Origin: Gerris lacustris
Lineage: Eukaryota; Arthropoda; Insecta; Hemiptera; Gerridae
DNA length: 64,000 bases
NCBI GenBank assembly: GCA_951217055.1
Contig: OX578285.1
Location: forward strand, 60,795,102 to 60,859,101
Direction: 5' to 3'
Numbering within the stretch: position 1 is the stretch's first letter; every line of letters begins with the position of its first letter. Of the stretch, positions 1 to 12,630 are shown one piece after another. The notes under the pieces are model-generated. The model saw nothing but the letters and a program-made list of their open reading frames with translations. It did not search any database and had not been told where the DNA came from. The position numbers and the translations under genes are program-made.

Positions 1-311
1 ACTCCTAGCTGTAAAGAAAAAATCTTTTACGTCCTAGGAACTAAAAGATTTTTTATGTCCGGCGGGTAGTTGTCAAAACTTCCGTTAGTACCGCTGCAGT
101 CTTTGTAGAAATGCTTCTAGTACGATTAAAATCCGCTAGATGTCAATGCGTTTTATTTATCTTTTCTTATAGTGTAACCTCTTTTTAAGGTTTCTTTTTT
201 TAAGTCTTAAGTATGTACTAATATTTGTTATTATTATATATTGATTAGTGATTAATATTTAATGTTTTTTCATTGTCTGCTACCTCGGAAAAAATAGCAT
301 ATGCTACGCGA

Positions 312-409
312 CTGTGAAGTGTTTTTTCTTTACCTTGGCAATATTTACTGTCTCGCTTCGCTCGACAGTAAATGTAATTGCCGCGGTAAAGAAAAAACTC
401 ACTTCACAG
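312..409. repeat. Near-perfect hairpin
   Basis: Arms of about 43 bases (ctgtgaagtgttttttcttt ... and its inverse ending cacttcacag) around a short centre tcgcttcgctc. Function unknown; probably a small foldback insertion. Confidence 0.85.
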
Positions 410-843
410 CCTAGTAACATAATATACTATTTCTCGCTTAAACGTGATCTAACAGAATATGTCATGGTTCAATATAGTTTAAAAATAATTATTGTAAAAC
501 AAAGTACAAGAATTTAAAATCATACACAATAACACAGTTAAAAGAGGTTAAATTTTGTCCGATCTTTTTCAGGAGCTTTAACTAAGTATTTTTGCAATGA
601 TATTACAATATTGATTACCACTACTTCATTATGTTCACCTTGAATTAAACAAGCATCATTAAAATTAAGTCTTATATAAAGAATACACTTAAGCTATCAT
701 GAATAAGTGCCAGTTAAAATTGTTGAGCTAAGTGTGATGTGTGATTAATAAATTGGCACTTAGACTTAAGATCAAATGTTTTTTGGAAAAGAGTAACTTT
801 ATTAACATTTATTTTATTTTTCATGACTAGTAGTAGTAGTAAA

Positions 844-1075
844 GTCCTACTACTAGTACTAGATGGGTAGGACAAACCACTAGTTCAAACCTAGCAATTA
901 GGCCATCTTTTAGGCCCATATTATTAGCCCTGTGGTAGAGAATTCCAGCCACTTACTTCACACATCATACCTCTGTATATTGTACCGCCAAAGTGAGTAT
1001 GGTGTGATCATTAGCGGACCATATAAATCAGAGCATCACGAGGGATCGAACCCACGGCCTCTTTTGCATGGCTAT

Positions 1076-1137
<62 letters not shown>

Positions 1138-1385
1138 AAGTCCTAGTACTAGTACTAGATGGGTAGGACAAACCACTTGTTCGAACCTAGCAATTGGGCC
1201 CATTTTACTATCCCCATGGTAGAGAGTTCCAGCCACTTCACACATCATGCCTCTGTACATCGTACCGGCGAAGCGAGTATGGTGTAATCATTAGTGAGCC
1301 ATATAAATCAGAGCATCACGGCGAAGGATCGAACCCACGACCTCATGCCACCCTTGATTCATTGATGGCTGAGCACAAGTGGTAA
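844..1385 (-). repeat. Two tandem copies of a B-box interspersed repeat with (GTA)n tails
   Basis: 844-1075 and 1138-1385 are related copies (gatgggtaggacaaaccact, gcatcacg, ggatcgaacccac). On the minus strand the motif gtgggttcgat is a Pol III B box. Each copy borders a TAG/GTA microsatellite. A third copy in the opposite orientation lies at 9055-9300. Probably a tRNA-related SINE family, although I could not fix a clear A box. Confidence 0.7.
1077..1136. repeat. (TAG)n microsatellite
   Basis: About 20 TAG units between the two B-box repeat copies; also the source of a poly-Tyr open frame on the minus strand. Confidence 0.95.
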
Positions 1386-2040
1386 GTAATTAAATCCACA
1401 CAGTCCCACGCCGGCTCTAAGACCTCATGACTAAGTCCTCTCATAATTATATGTAAATCCTTTAATTAAACTAAACATACTTCAGACAAGTAATTAAATT
1501 TCATTTTTACTCACATCGAATTATGCTTCTGATAAAAGACATTTTATTACTCTTTGAAAAAAAAAATGTTTTAAAGGATAACTAAAGCTTTAAAACACAA
1601 ATTTAAATAATTTTTATTAATCCATCCCAACAATATGCCTTTATTATTAAAAATGACAATGATCATTTGTAATCGATCTTTAAAAATTATTCAGATGATC
1701 TTAAAATTATCATCAGAATTTAAATTATTAAACGAATACAATAAGAAATAAAAATAAAGTTAAGTATACATTGCACTTGACTAACATATTAATTACTAAA
1801 AGATTGACTCAAGGTAATTTTAAAAGTGGAAGTGCGATAACTAATTCTATGGGTAATTCAGATACTATTTAATATATTATTACTTTCTTGATACAAACTA
1901 ACATTATTAATCAATTAAAGAAAAACAAACAATCATCTGATAAAAACACTGACACGAATGAAACAAAGAGTAAACGGCATGTTAGCAAATGGCCGGCTAA
2001 GAAATAGGAACAATAATAAATAGCTTATGGTACTAATATT

Positions 2041-2245
2041 ACATAAGAAGAGGAAGACCGAGAATAAATTGTAAAAATGTATTGGATAAAAGATGTAGGA
2101 AAAAATCTGAAAATTCTTTAAGCCAGAAACATGGCAAGAGAAGGTAAAAAGATGAGATGAATGGAGGCTTGTGAAAAGGGAAGCAAAAGTAAATTGGTCA
2201 GGCCTAGGCCCTCTATGGGTTGTTGTGCAAAGGAATTAGTTATTA
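2041..2245 (+). pseudogene. LINE ORF2 C-terminal relic with 3' tail
   Basis: Reads RRGRPRINCKNVLDK before frame breaks, the Arg/Gly/Pro block near the ORF2 C-terminus of many LINEs. It is followed by ttggtcaggcctaggccctc and ttgttgtgc, the same tail that is amplified at 3.1-4.9 kb. Confidence 0.65.
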
Positions 2246-2299
2246 CATTCTAGGCATTTTAAGATTAGCACCAAAATCAATCTAAAAGACCGGTTGAAT

Positions 2300-3060
2300 C
2301 ACTTTAATGAGATTTTGAAGGCTCCGTCTAATTAAGCTACCGTAAATTTCGCTTCTTCACTCACCCTCAATCCGCTGCTTGATGCCACTAATACTTATTA
2401 GGAACTTACACGGAGTTTAAGAATGTTAAAACTTAATAAGGCTCCTGACCAGATTGAATAACTTGTGAATTTTTTAAATATTCTCTGAATAAAGTGGTAA
2501 TGGTCTTTAACTTTATGTTTGAAAATGGAGATTAGCAATAATCATTTGGATGTTCAGTTATATTTCCACTGTTTAAGAAGGTAAATATTCATGATGTGGA
2601 AAATTACAGGGGGAATTTCATTTCTTGACAGCCTTGCAAAGCTTTTCACCAGTATAATGCTAGATTGGGTACTTTGGTAGATAAAAATGCAAGACTGAAT
2701 AAGTACCAGGCAGGGTTTCGAAAAGGATATTCCACCCTGGATCACATCTTTTCTTTGGTCTCAATAATAGATTTGAAAACTGCAAATTGGACTAAAACTG
2801 CAAAGAAAAAAATAGATTTGAAAGTAAAGTGAGACAATCAAAGATTATATTCTTTTTTTGTTGATTTAAAAACCACCTTTGACTCAGTGGATAGGAACGC
2901 ACACAAATTGTTTAACCTAGGTCTAGGTATATCAACTAAATTTATTAATCTGTTGAGGGGACTGTACAAAGCTACTAAGTCAAGGGTGTGGTGTAAGGAG
3001 GGAGTCACAGAAGCATTTAAAACTTACACAGGGAATAATAAAGCTCAGGCCCTCCAAGGG
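2300..3060 (+). pseudogene. Decayed LINE reverse transcriptase
   Basis: Pieces in several frames: SLRMLKLNKAP, then NARLNKYQAGFRKGYSTLDH, then FFVDLKTTFDSVDRNAHKLF followed by STKFINLLRGLYKATKSRVW. These are RT blocks from the KApGpDgIp motif to the catalytic FVDxKxAFDSVDR motif. Frames are broken and the second half of RT is missing; the sequence runs directly into the LINE-tail satellite. Confidence 0.8.
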
Positions 3061-3061
3061 C

Positions 3062-4915
3062 TGTCGGGTCGAAGATAAAGTTAGTTAGTAAAGGAAATTA
3101 GTCAGACATAGGCCTTTAATAGGCTGTTGTGTCACAGAGTTAGTTAGTTAGTTAAGGAAATTGGTCAGGCCTAGGCCCTCCATCGGCTGTTCCACCACGA
3201 AGTTTAGTTAGTAAAGGAAATTAGTCAGGCATAGGCCTTTAATAGGCTGTTGTGTCACAGAGTTAGTTAGTTAGTTAAGGAAATTGGTCAGGCCTAGGCC
3301 CTCCATGGGCTGTTCCACCACGAAGTTTAGTTAGTAAAGGAAATTAGTCAGGCATAGGCCTTTAATAGGCTGTTGTGTCACAGAGTTAGTTAGTTAGTTA
3401 AGGAAATTGGTCAGGCCTAGGCCCTCCATGGGCTGTTCCACCACGAAGTTAGTTAGTTAGTAAAGGAGATTAGTAAGGCATAGGCCTTTAATAGGCTGTT
3501 GTGTCACAGAGTTAGTTAGTTAGTTAAGGAAATTGGTCAGGCCTAGGCCCTCCATGGGCTGTTGCACCACGGAGTTAGTTAGTTAGTAAAGGAGATTAGT
3601 AAGGCATAGGCCCTCAATAGGCTGTTGTGCCACAGAGTTGGTTAGTTAGGGTGCGTTGGGAAACACTAACCAGGTCGACCGAGAAGTAACCGGTGTGTCC
3701 GGAAACACCAACCTAAACAACCAACCGCGTTCGTAAAAATCCGGTTGTTTTAGCGGTCGACCGCTTCGGTCGCGACCGCATCGACCAAAATCGAAATACG
3801 GTGAGTCCGGTTAGTAACCATAATGTTACCTTTCTTGGCGAAATGTCATTGTTCTTTTGTAAACATTTGATAACATTTTATAAACATTGAATACATTGTC
3901 GTCTTTTTTTGCTAATCTTTAAAATTCTTTTTTATATTTAGTTTTTGTGAAACATGGACCTTTTTCGGCACTCTTTTACTTTGTTATTCACCTTTTTTAT
4001 TTTAAAATTGAAATGAATTTGGTGGGTAATTTTTTTGACTAATAATAATATATCAAAACTGAAAGATGAAAAGTGTGATATTTTTTGTACCACAGTTCAT
4101 TATAGACCTACCTTTGTCCTATAATAGTTATTTACTTTGTTACCAATCCTAGTTTTCAACATTTTATGGATACCGATATAGTTGTTATTTTAGACAATCT
4201 AAAATAGAACCCCTGCCTGAGTTGAAGGAGACTGTGCCGTCGAGGATCGCTTGGTGGCTTGATTCATTTATGAGAGATTATATACATTTGTTAAACTCTC
4301 CGTTTGCATATTTTATACATTTAAGAGATTATAAATGTATCATTTGTACACAGAAGAATTGATATTATCGATGTAAACAGTGAAGTTCAAGGTTTCAGGA
4401 GGAAGAATCTACTGAACGTCGTGTAATCTGAGTTTTTAGTAGAAGGAAAAAGGAAAGGGATGATAGCTATATACATATTTAACCTAAAGGGGTGCCACTG
4501 CAATAGTTTATTTACTTGAGGAATCGTCACAGCTTCACTTCTATCTCACACCAAACAAAAACGAATTTATATTTGTAACCTCTCTTTGTTTATATCCTAT
4601 TCGGTCGACCGCTGCCCGTTCGGAAACAAAAATGATTTCAAGCCGCCATGACACTAACCACAACAAACCGCCGGTCGACCGAGAGGTTGACTGGTTAGTG
4701 TTTCCGAACGCACCCTTAGTTAAGGAAATTGGTCAGGCCTAGATCCTCCATTGGATGTTGCACCACGGAGTTAGTTAGTTAGTAAAGGAAATTAGTTAGG
4801 TATAGGCCCTCAATAGGCTGTTGTGCCACAGAGTTAGTTAGTTAGTTAAGGAAATTGGTCAGGCCTAGGCTCTCCAAGGCCTGTTGCACCACGGAGTTAG
4901 TTAGTTTAGTGAATT
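3062..4915 (+). repeat. Satellite of ~62-bp LINE 3'-tail units with TTAG repeats
   Basis: At least 12 units alternating two types: ggtcaggcctaggccctcca followed by tgggctgttgcaccacgg, and gtcaggcataggcctttaat followed by aggctgttgtgtcacag, joined by (ttag)n. Nine lie before and three after an inserted element (3649-4715). The unit equals the 3' tail of the LINE relic at 2.2 kb and of fragments at 11.25 and 53.65 kb. Confidence 0.92.
3649..4715. mobile_element. Harbinger-like non-autonomous element
   Basis: Inverted ends GGGTGCGTTSGGAAACACTA (about 25 bases, imperfect), 1,067 bases, TTA on both sides (3646-3648, 4716-4718), fitting the 3-base duplication of PIF/Harbinger elements. The host array is TTAG-rich, so the duplication could be longer. 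ggtcgacc palindromes cluster near both ends (about 3672, 3755, 4603, 4673). No transposase frame. Confidence 0.82.
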
Positions 4916-4969
4916 GATCACTAGTTAAATAGAATTTCATATTTTACGATTTTGGAAGTATTCATACTA

Positions 4970-5085
4970 CGGAAAGATTAATTTTTAATTTAAATCAAAT
5001 TATAATTATTATTAACTACTGGAAACAGACTCTGTCTGTTTCCCGTAGTTAATAATAATTATAATTTGAGTTAAATTAAAAGTTA
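4970..5085. repeat. Palindrome with AT-rich arms and acaga(ct)ctgtct centre
   Basis: tcaaattataattattatta followed by actactggaaacagac, mirrored on the right (gtctgtttcccgtagttaat and on). The same arm and centre occur next to the tRNA-like cassettes at 34.4-34.8 kb. Confidence 0.85.
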
Positions 5086-5099
5086 AATAGAATGTTGAT

Positions 5100-7780
5100 T
5101 ATTAGAATGTCAGTAATCTAAATGTTCAATTATCCAAACTGGGTTCATAGAAAAAAATTAAAAACCTCTGCATAATTAAGTCTTGAAAAGAGCTTTGTTA
5201 GCTGTATAATTATAAAAGTTTCTATAATTATATTTTTTCACTATGTACTATAGATAAATAAACCAAGATGCTTTATGTACAAACGTGAATTACTTTACAT
5301 TTTTCCTTTTTTTCTTGGATTATCCAAATTTATTATTATCTGAACCACCCTACACAACTGACGCTCTACTGTATTTACTATTAAAATTATTGTAAAAAAA
5401 AAATGTTCCATTTTGTTCTAGTGTTCTAGTGCTCATTAAATAAAAGTAGGTGAATAGAACTGAGTGAACAGTAGCTGATTATTGAAATCATTCACAAGGT
5501 AGCTGGAATGTTTAAGATTTAGAAATTAAGGCATGCAATTTTACTTTAAAAACCGTTTGATTTATAAAATTTAGTATTTAGTAGGTGTGCGAATAGCAAT
5601 ATAAAAATAGATATGTTGCTAAAACTATAGTTAATACTGTTATCGTCAATCGCTTTTTTGTATATATGCTTGAAAAGTCATGGTATTTATTTCTTTAAAA
5701 TAGATGAATAACAAGAAACATGTTGGTTGCTGAAATCCTAGATAGTATAATCTTCAATAAGTAAATAAATATTTAAAAGGATTTTTATTTAAATTTTAAT
5801 AATAAATGCAATTGTTACACTACAAACATAACACAATTTAATAATTGTATTTTCTTTTTATTTTATTAAAGGAAACCCCGTCTGAATTTGTATGGATCCC
5901 TCCACTGTGACCTCTGTCACGGAAATTTTCTAAAAAAGTACCTTTTATCAATCCTAATATTACCAATCAGATAATTACAGTATCAAAACTTTCAATGATC
6001 TATATAAAACTAGAAAAAAATCTAATATTGAAAGGCTAAGTTAGAATAAACTCTAAATTAAAACAGTGGTTTAATAATACTGATGAAAATTTTTATACAA
6101 TGTTTGAAGAGATAAAATAAAATGTTTAATTATAAATTTAAAAAATGTTCACTTTGCTATCTCTATAACGCTGTAAAAGAGAGATAATAAAACTAACATC
6201 TTAAATTCTTAATGAGAGGAAAATTAAGATTAATTTGAAGGTCAAACATGAGATATTATCTTTAGAGTATTTCTAGCTTTCAGTTATCAGAGAGAAATTG
6301 CACTTTTATTACGTATACATTATTTTAACTATCTTTTAAATTGGAAGAAACTTAATTTGAATATAAAAAAATAATCGTTAAATCAGTAACTGCCCTAAAA
6401 GACGTCAATTAAGAAAATAAAATAATAATACTAGATAAGTCACTTACTTATCAAATTAATTTAAATTATATAAATGAACAATTACACAGGGTATTAAAGA
6501 GGTACATAATTTCACGGTTGTTACATGTTAAGGCAATTTTCAACATTCTATAATATTTGGGCATTAATTCTTAATATGTAATTTGTATTTATATTATATT
6601 AAATGAGAGAAAAAAACAAATATTAGATACACTAAACTTTTACTGCAAAATAAAATTACCAAAAAAAACGGATCGGTTATAAGAGTGATTCTTACCTTTT
6701 TGTGTGCCCGGAAATGTAAAAATAAAATAATCGAAGTAGTTGGAACCTGACTCAAGGCAAAACTATAGATTGAACCAGAAGATATTCTTCAATTCTTTTA
6801 ACAATCATCAATCTACAGATAAATTTTCCCACAGTTGTATTTTATAATTATTCTACTATCAGGGATTCAAAAATACTCGTTTCCTATTATCTCTTGTTAT
6901 CAAAGCCTGTTTGACGTTATCACAATCCTTTAAAAGTTTATTTCATTCCATTTTAATCCGCTAGAGTGGTATGAGTTTTACAAGAGGCTTTCAATTGTTT
7001 TAAAATTATTTAAAAAAAAAAAAAAAAATTAAGAAAAAGAATTAAAGATGTATAAATCCATAAAATAAAAATTTATTAAACAATCTTTTTTATTTTTATA
7101 CATTTTACATAATCATGTTTTTTGGCTTTTTCTTATCAGTGAAGCGTTTTCAAGATGGTTTAGTTTAAAAGTTAAGTTTGTGATTGAATAAATTCCTATT
7201 TTCGAACACAGTTGACAGTTGTGTAAATAAAATATAAATCTCTTATCTCTAGTTCCTTGTCCTAGATTATAATTTTTAGACTCGTTCATTAACATCTTAA
7301 GTCGCAATTTCAATTTCTTCTTCGATATTTCACATATAGGACATTTATTGTTATAAATTATGCATCCTATAAACAAGGTATTCATTTATATTGTGATATC
7401 GCCTGTTATTCTGTTTCTATAGTTATATCTCCATTTATTTTTATAATTTTTTTGCATTTTCTTTATAAATTGTTAATTTGTCTTTATTGACTGTTAATGG
7501 TTTTATTGTATTATTTGATATTGTTAAATAAATTGATTGATTATTATTTTTAATTTATTTTTTTAATCATGAATTGACTTGTTCTTAAGTATATATATAT
7601 ATCGTACTTTTTAAAGTTTCAATTATTGATACTTACGTTGTGAAAATTAGGTCATTTTTATTAGCTTTGTATGTGGTAAAAAATGCCTTAATTTGAAATG
7701 TTTTTTTTTCGATGTTTCTAAAGTAAATGTTTGTAGTATCATACTTTAAGACAATTCTTACATTTATTTACAATATCCTT
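5100..7780. other. AT-rich stretch without recognised gene
   Basis: Homopolymer-rich, no exon, repeat or RNA gene that I can support. The 90-codon minus frame at 7113-7385 has no recognisable motif and no codon-usage sign of being coding. Confidence 0.5.
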
Positions 7781-7783
7781 TTA

Positions 7784-8084
7784 AGCCTAGTCCACACCAG
7801 TAGACATGTTGCGAGACATTTCTGTAGACTGTCTCATAGACCGTCTACAGAAATTCCTCGCAACATGTCTATAGACATCTTCTGAGACCATCTATGGTCT
7901 AGGTCTAGCGTCCACACTTGTAGACACGTTGCGCAACATGCCTAACGTTGCACCATGTCTACCATTTAGAATGGAAAACCATAGACATGCGATTTTGGTC
8001 TAGCAACGAGACTGTAGACGCCGTTTGTCTCAGCCCATGTCTATAGACAAATCGCTAGACATGTCTACTAGTGTGGACAACGCT
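7784..8084. mobile_element. Harbinger-like MITE rich in TAGACATG motifs
   Basis: Inverted ends agcctagtccacaccagtag and its partner (gtccacactagtagacatg on the other strand), 301 bases, TTA on both sides (7781-7783, 8085-8087). The interior is packed with tagacatg/catgtcta and gtagac motifs in both orientations. Confidence 0.82.
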
Positions 8085-8504
8085 TTAGTATATGGCATGA
8101 TCCAATTTTAGAATACCTGTTTCATGAATGATGAAGAATGTATAAATTTCATTCTATAGGCTTCAAATGTAAATTTTACGTTTCAGTTAATAAACAGTAA
8201 CTTATAACTAATTCTATAGTGTAGGTTTCTTTACCAATAAATCTCCATCTTCCATTTAGTGAAACCTTTTACAGAGATCATTTTGCAAGGGAATTAGTTC
8301 ATAAGAGTCATTTGCAACTAACTCATTATGAACAATTTCCTTGAGAATCGTCCCTGTAATTGTAATGGGCTCAAAGCATCGGGATTTATCAAATCTCTGA
8401 TGAAATTATCTATGTTGGTGAATCGTAAGTTACCACTACCTGGCGGCAAGGTTGTGAAGGATGAAAAGCGCCTCACTCAAATCTACTGTTTCGACAAAGG
8501 GTTA

Positions 8505-8648
8505 TAATTTCTCAAATGTATAAATCATACAGATACAATCTCTCAAATTTATAAATCATACAGATACGATCTCTCAAATTTATAAATCATACAGATACGA
8601 TCTCTCAAAATTATAAATCATACAGATACAATCACTCAAATGTATAAA
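8505..8648. repeat. 31-bp minisatellite
   Basis: About 4.5 units of tctcaaatttataaatcata followed by cagatacgatc; agatac recurs at 8531, 8562, 8593 and 8624, exactly 31 bases apart. Confidence 0.95.
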
Positions 8649-9054
8649 AAAGTTGTCACCTACCCCCTAATAGCAATTCTCGAATGTAGCTTTAGGCTGT
8701 CATTGTGTTTAAATCCAGTTATCTTAATGTTTTTTACAGCAGTTGAAATTATCCTATTGTTAAGCTGCTTTGATAAATAATCAAGTATCATTTTAAATTA
8801 AGGCAGTTTCTTTGCATCCCTTGAAAATGATTCCTGCGATTGGTTAATGGATAATAATGGCAGAATCACCTCTTAAAAATCTAGAATTTAGCCACAGAAG
8901 GCCATACTAGTTTTCATAAAGGAAGCTTATTTAGAGGTGTTAAAAATCAATGTTGTTAAAGAGCAAGGGAAATAGATACAGTAAAATGGTCCCTGGTCCT
9001 GAAAATTGAAACCACATACCCCTGATTTTCTAGATTAGCAGGGTCAGCATTGCT

Positions 9055-9300
9055 GTGTGGATTAAATTACTTACCACCCATGCTCGGCTATCAATGAATC
9101 AAGAGCGGTACCAGGTTGTGGGTTCGATCTCTTGCCGTGATGCTCTGATTTAAATGGCTCACTGATGATCACACCATACTCGCTTCGGCAGTACAATGTA
9201 GGTATGATGTGTGTAAGTAGCTGGAACTCTACCACAAGGCTAGTAAAAAGGGCCTAATTGCTAGGTTCCAACAAGTGGTTTGACCTACCTGTCTTGTACT
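9055..9300 (+). repeat. B-box interspersed repeat, third copy
   Basis: Reverse-complement relative to 844-1385; contains ggttgtgggttcgatctctt (B box), ccatactcgcttcgg and ccaacaagtggtttgac. Confidence 0.7.
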
Positions 9301-9489
9301 AGTATCTAATAAATTTATTCTCTTACCAATCGAGGAATGATTTTCACCTGTCCAAATGAATAAACAAATCCCAGTAATTAGCAAACTAATTTTGAAATAG
9401 CTTGAGGGCTGAATACTTCGAGAACATAATTTCTTAATTCAGTGCATTCTAAGTTCAGTTTGTTGCTGTGAATGAGCATCACAATATCC

Positions 9490-9800
9490 AATACATAATG
9501 ACTTACTTATATCCTGTCGCTCCTTTTGGAATATTGAGCCTTAACAAAGCAGCACCATCGAAATCTGTTTTTATCCAAAGCTTAGGCGTTGTTCCAGGTC
9601 TTTCCTACATTAGCTAACTCTTTGCTTACACTCCCTCTCCAGGGTGTCCTAGACCTTCAACATCCCCTGCGGCTTCCACTCTATAGCTACTTTTTCAGTG
9701 TCTTCCTGAGCGTACGCCCAACTCAATGCCATTTTCTGCCCTGAATCTCCTTTGTAAAAGGTTGCTCAGCCGTCTTTCTCCAGAGCTCCTCGTTGGAAAT
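9490..9800 (-). pseudogene. LINE ORF2 C-terminal relic, minus strand
   Basis: Minus-strand pieces: TLRKDTEKVAIEWKPQGM and, after frame breaks, DKNRFRWCCFVKAQYSKRSD then RI and a stop. This resembles the GHxLRxD ... W ... DRxxWRxFVxALCSxRSDRI end of RTE/CR1-like LINE proteins. Heavily decayed. The neighbouring 64-codon minus frame (9695-9889) is a shifted reading of the same relic. Confidence 0.6.
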
Positions 9801-9899
9801 AGTTTTGGGTCAAAAGACCCCCAGAATTTTCTGTAGACAGTAGTAATCAAAGGGCTGAGAGGCTCAAATGCGCCGGACATCCTCAACAACTAATGCCAT

Positions 9900-11245
9900 T
9901 AAATAATTACTGACTACACTTCTTGCATTTACTGTTTGTCTCTAGAATACTTAAATTGTTGTTATAAATAAATAATTTTAATATGACATTAAGATCAGTA
10001 CTTGTGTTACTATGGACATTGTTCTGAAAAAGAAAAAAACTTGTTATTTGTGACCCTGCTAAAATTACCTCCCGATATATTATTAGAAGATGTTTCAGAA
10101 TGCTCTTTTGTGCATTTGGCTGGCTGTACGCAGATGTATTTTTTATATTTTTATTGAGTTAAGAACAATCATATTTGCTTGAAGAAAATATCTGAGTTTA
10201 CCCGTCCATTTTTTAAAGTCATATTCTATTCAGAGAAACAAGTCAATTTTTGATTTTTGTTATAGTAGTTATATTACCTTTCTGATTGATTTTTTTTTTT
10301 ATTCGTATTAAGTAAATATACTTCATTTCCATTGTGAATGACTTAGTAGATTTTAGTAAGAATGTTTAGTTGATCTTGAATTTATGGGCTGTTTAAGCGA
10401 TGCTTTAAAGTTGCAAAGAAAAATTGTTATTTTGCACTGTTTTACTAGATGTTAAGTGCCCTTTTGTAAAAAAAAAAAATAATATAAGTGTAATACTACA
10501 TACTTATTATAGTTTATGTAAGCCTTTTGTTAATTAGCTGTGCATATAATACATTTTTAAGAAAATGAGCTGTTCTCTGTTGAGCTTCTTTCAAAAGAGT
10601 TTTATTAATAAAATAAAGAGACAAAATAAAGGTATTGCAACAAGGAGTAATAAAACTTCCTAGAGGCTTTAATATTTTCTCTTTTAACTTCCGACAAAGG
10701 GTCAACATCCCGCCTACATGAGTTCAGGAATTATTAGGCACTTTATATAATACAAAAGTGATGTAATTACAAACCGACATAATATATAAAAAAAATCAAG
10801 CAATGCCATTAACCACATTAAGATGAGGTTGCCCAGTTTTTTTTAAAAAAAAAATATAACAACCTACTGTCCCTCCTCCCTAATCCAGTAATGATTTTAT
10901 TAGAATTCAGGCTCTTGGGGCCATATATACTCCTGCAATTCTTAGGGTATCCAATACACTATATTCAAGGTAGGATCACGGAAATGTTAAGGAGAAATTT
11001 ATGGGATTGTTGCCTCATAAAGTTTGGGATATCTAAAATATACCTTAAGGTTGCTCATTGCTGACATATACGGTTGTCACACGTGAGATTCTGTGTTCGA
11101 TTTACGACTGCTGCAACCAGCATCACAATATGAATAGGTCGCTACTTAAGTAAAGTGGCCGCTATCTGGTTACGAATGTCAATTATACAGCTGCTGCAGC
11201 GACAGGCTAACCCTGAATCAGCCATTACATAAATTAACAGTTGTA
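9900..11245. other. No recognised gene
   Basis: AT-rich DNA with homopolymer runs; nothing I can support beyond the LINE-tail fragment at its end. Confidence 0.45.
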
Positions 11246-11279
11246 CGAGCCTTTACTAGGCCTAAGTCTTCCATGGATT

Positions 11280-11650
11280 TTTTTTTTTTTTTTCTTATTA
11301 TGGCTTTTATACCCGAAGACGCAGGCCACTTAGGTGGGCCCATTGAACAAACCCGGGTTAGGGACTGAAATCTTCACACTCGTGTGAAGATATGGTCGTT
11401 AACCATAACTCCCCTTCTGGTTGTAATACAACCAGGAGTGTCATCATCATGATTTCCAGGCCGAAACCTGGTGGCTCCACTCTTCCGAGGAGCTTCCCAT
11501 TTGTTTAAACAATGGTGGGTGGACATTGAGCGGGGGGCCTGGTCCGGGAATCGAACCCAGAGCTGCAGTCACCTTCTGACCCGGCTCGGTGCTGCTTAAC
11601 TTGCGTCAATGCACGCCAAGCGCTCTAGCCTCTGAGCCACCCAGGCCCCC
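11280..11650 (-). mobile_element. tRNA-derived SINE, minus strand
   Basis: On the minus strand: a tRNA-like head gggtggctcagaggctagag (A box) and gggttcgattcccgg (B box), a body of about 280 bases and an A-rich tail (the T run at 11279-11293). Flanked by a perfect 18-base duplication ctaagtcttccatggatt (11262-11279, 11651-11668). It inserted into a fragment of the LINE 3' tail (aggcctaagtcttccatgg). Confidence 0.95.
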
Positions 11651-11669
11651 CTAAGTCTTCCATGGATTA

Positions 11670-12625
11670 TTATAGATGATACCTCAACATGCACAGTATC
11701 TTGTTGATATAAATCTTTGAAAAAAATGTTAACACGTACACAATCTAGGTCTCTTCTAAGATGTATTTAAAGAATGTTAATTTTAACAGAATCTGCAACT
11801 TCTAGCTCAACTAGTCAATATGATGAAACAATTTTTCCCTATTTTTTTTCTTACTGTAGTACACATCTGATGGCAAATCTTCGTTGTGTTACCCTTCGAG
11901 GAGTTTACAAATTCTTTCGTTGTGTAACCCTTCGAGGGGAGTTTAAAAATTCTATCTTAAATCTACCTCTAATTTCTATTTTAAACTTGAAGCTATTAGC
12001 CTACTAAGAGGAACTTTTTACACTCACAATGGGGATCATCCTATACTGTAGTGGGAACTAACAAATAGAGCATTGGCAAATTAGCATGAGCTTAGCAATT
12101 CAAATGTTTTTATTGCAATGGGAGAGTCAGACATTATCATAACTATCATTAAGTTAAGTTTACGAATGTTCCTGTCTAAATTTTAAAGCAATATTCTATT
12201 AATGACCATCAATTAGGTGTTCCAACTTCTTAATGCTTCCGATCTATAATAGTTAAAACACATACGTTTCTCCATCTCAACCTTTAAACTATATCTCAGT
12301 ACCCAGCACTCAGCAGATTTGGTGAGTGCTTATTTTTCTACTCTAAGAAAATAAGCCTTCTCACACCATGAAGGAGATCTACAGTGAGTTGCTGCAGGTA
12401 GCATAGATTCCTCAAAAACAGGACTACTTGGAAGCTTCTCATCGTTTCAACAACGCTACTAAATATGAGAAAGGTATTTTTTTACACAACTTATTGGTCA
12501 TACTACATTTCTTTAATTCATTGTTCAATTTGATTAAACTAACTTTTAACTCATATTAGTACTACATTTTTCTTTTCAAACAATAACATGAAATTATAAA
12601 CTATTAAAAATATATTCTTTGACGT
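11670..12625. other. No recognised gene
   Basis: A short 33-base direct repeat (ttcgttgtgttacccttcga / ttcgttgtgtaacccttcga, from about 11880 and 11913) is the only structure seen. Confidence 0.45.
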
Positions 12626-12630
12626 TAGTA

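Noticed and set aside
8505..8648. Possible CRISPR-like array of regular repeats
   Set aside because: The 31-bp units are head to tail with no unique spacers; an ordinary minisatellite in eukaryotic DNA.
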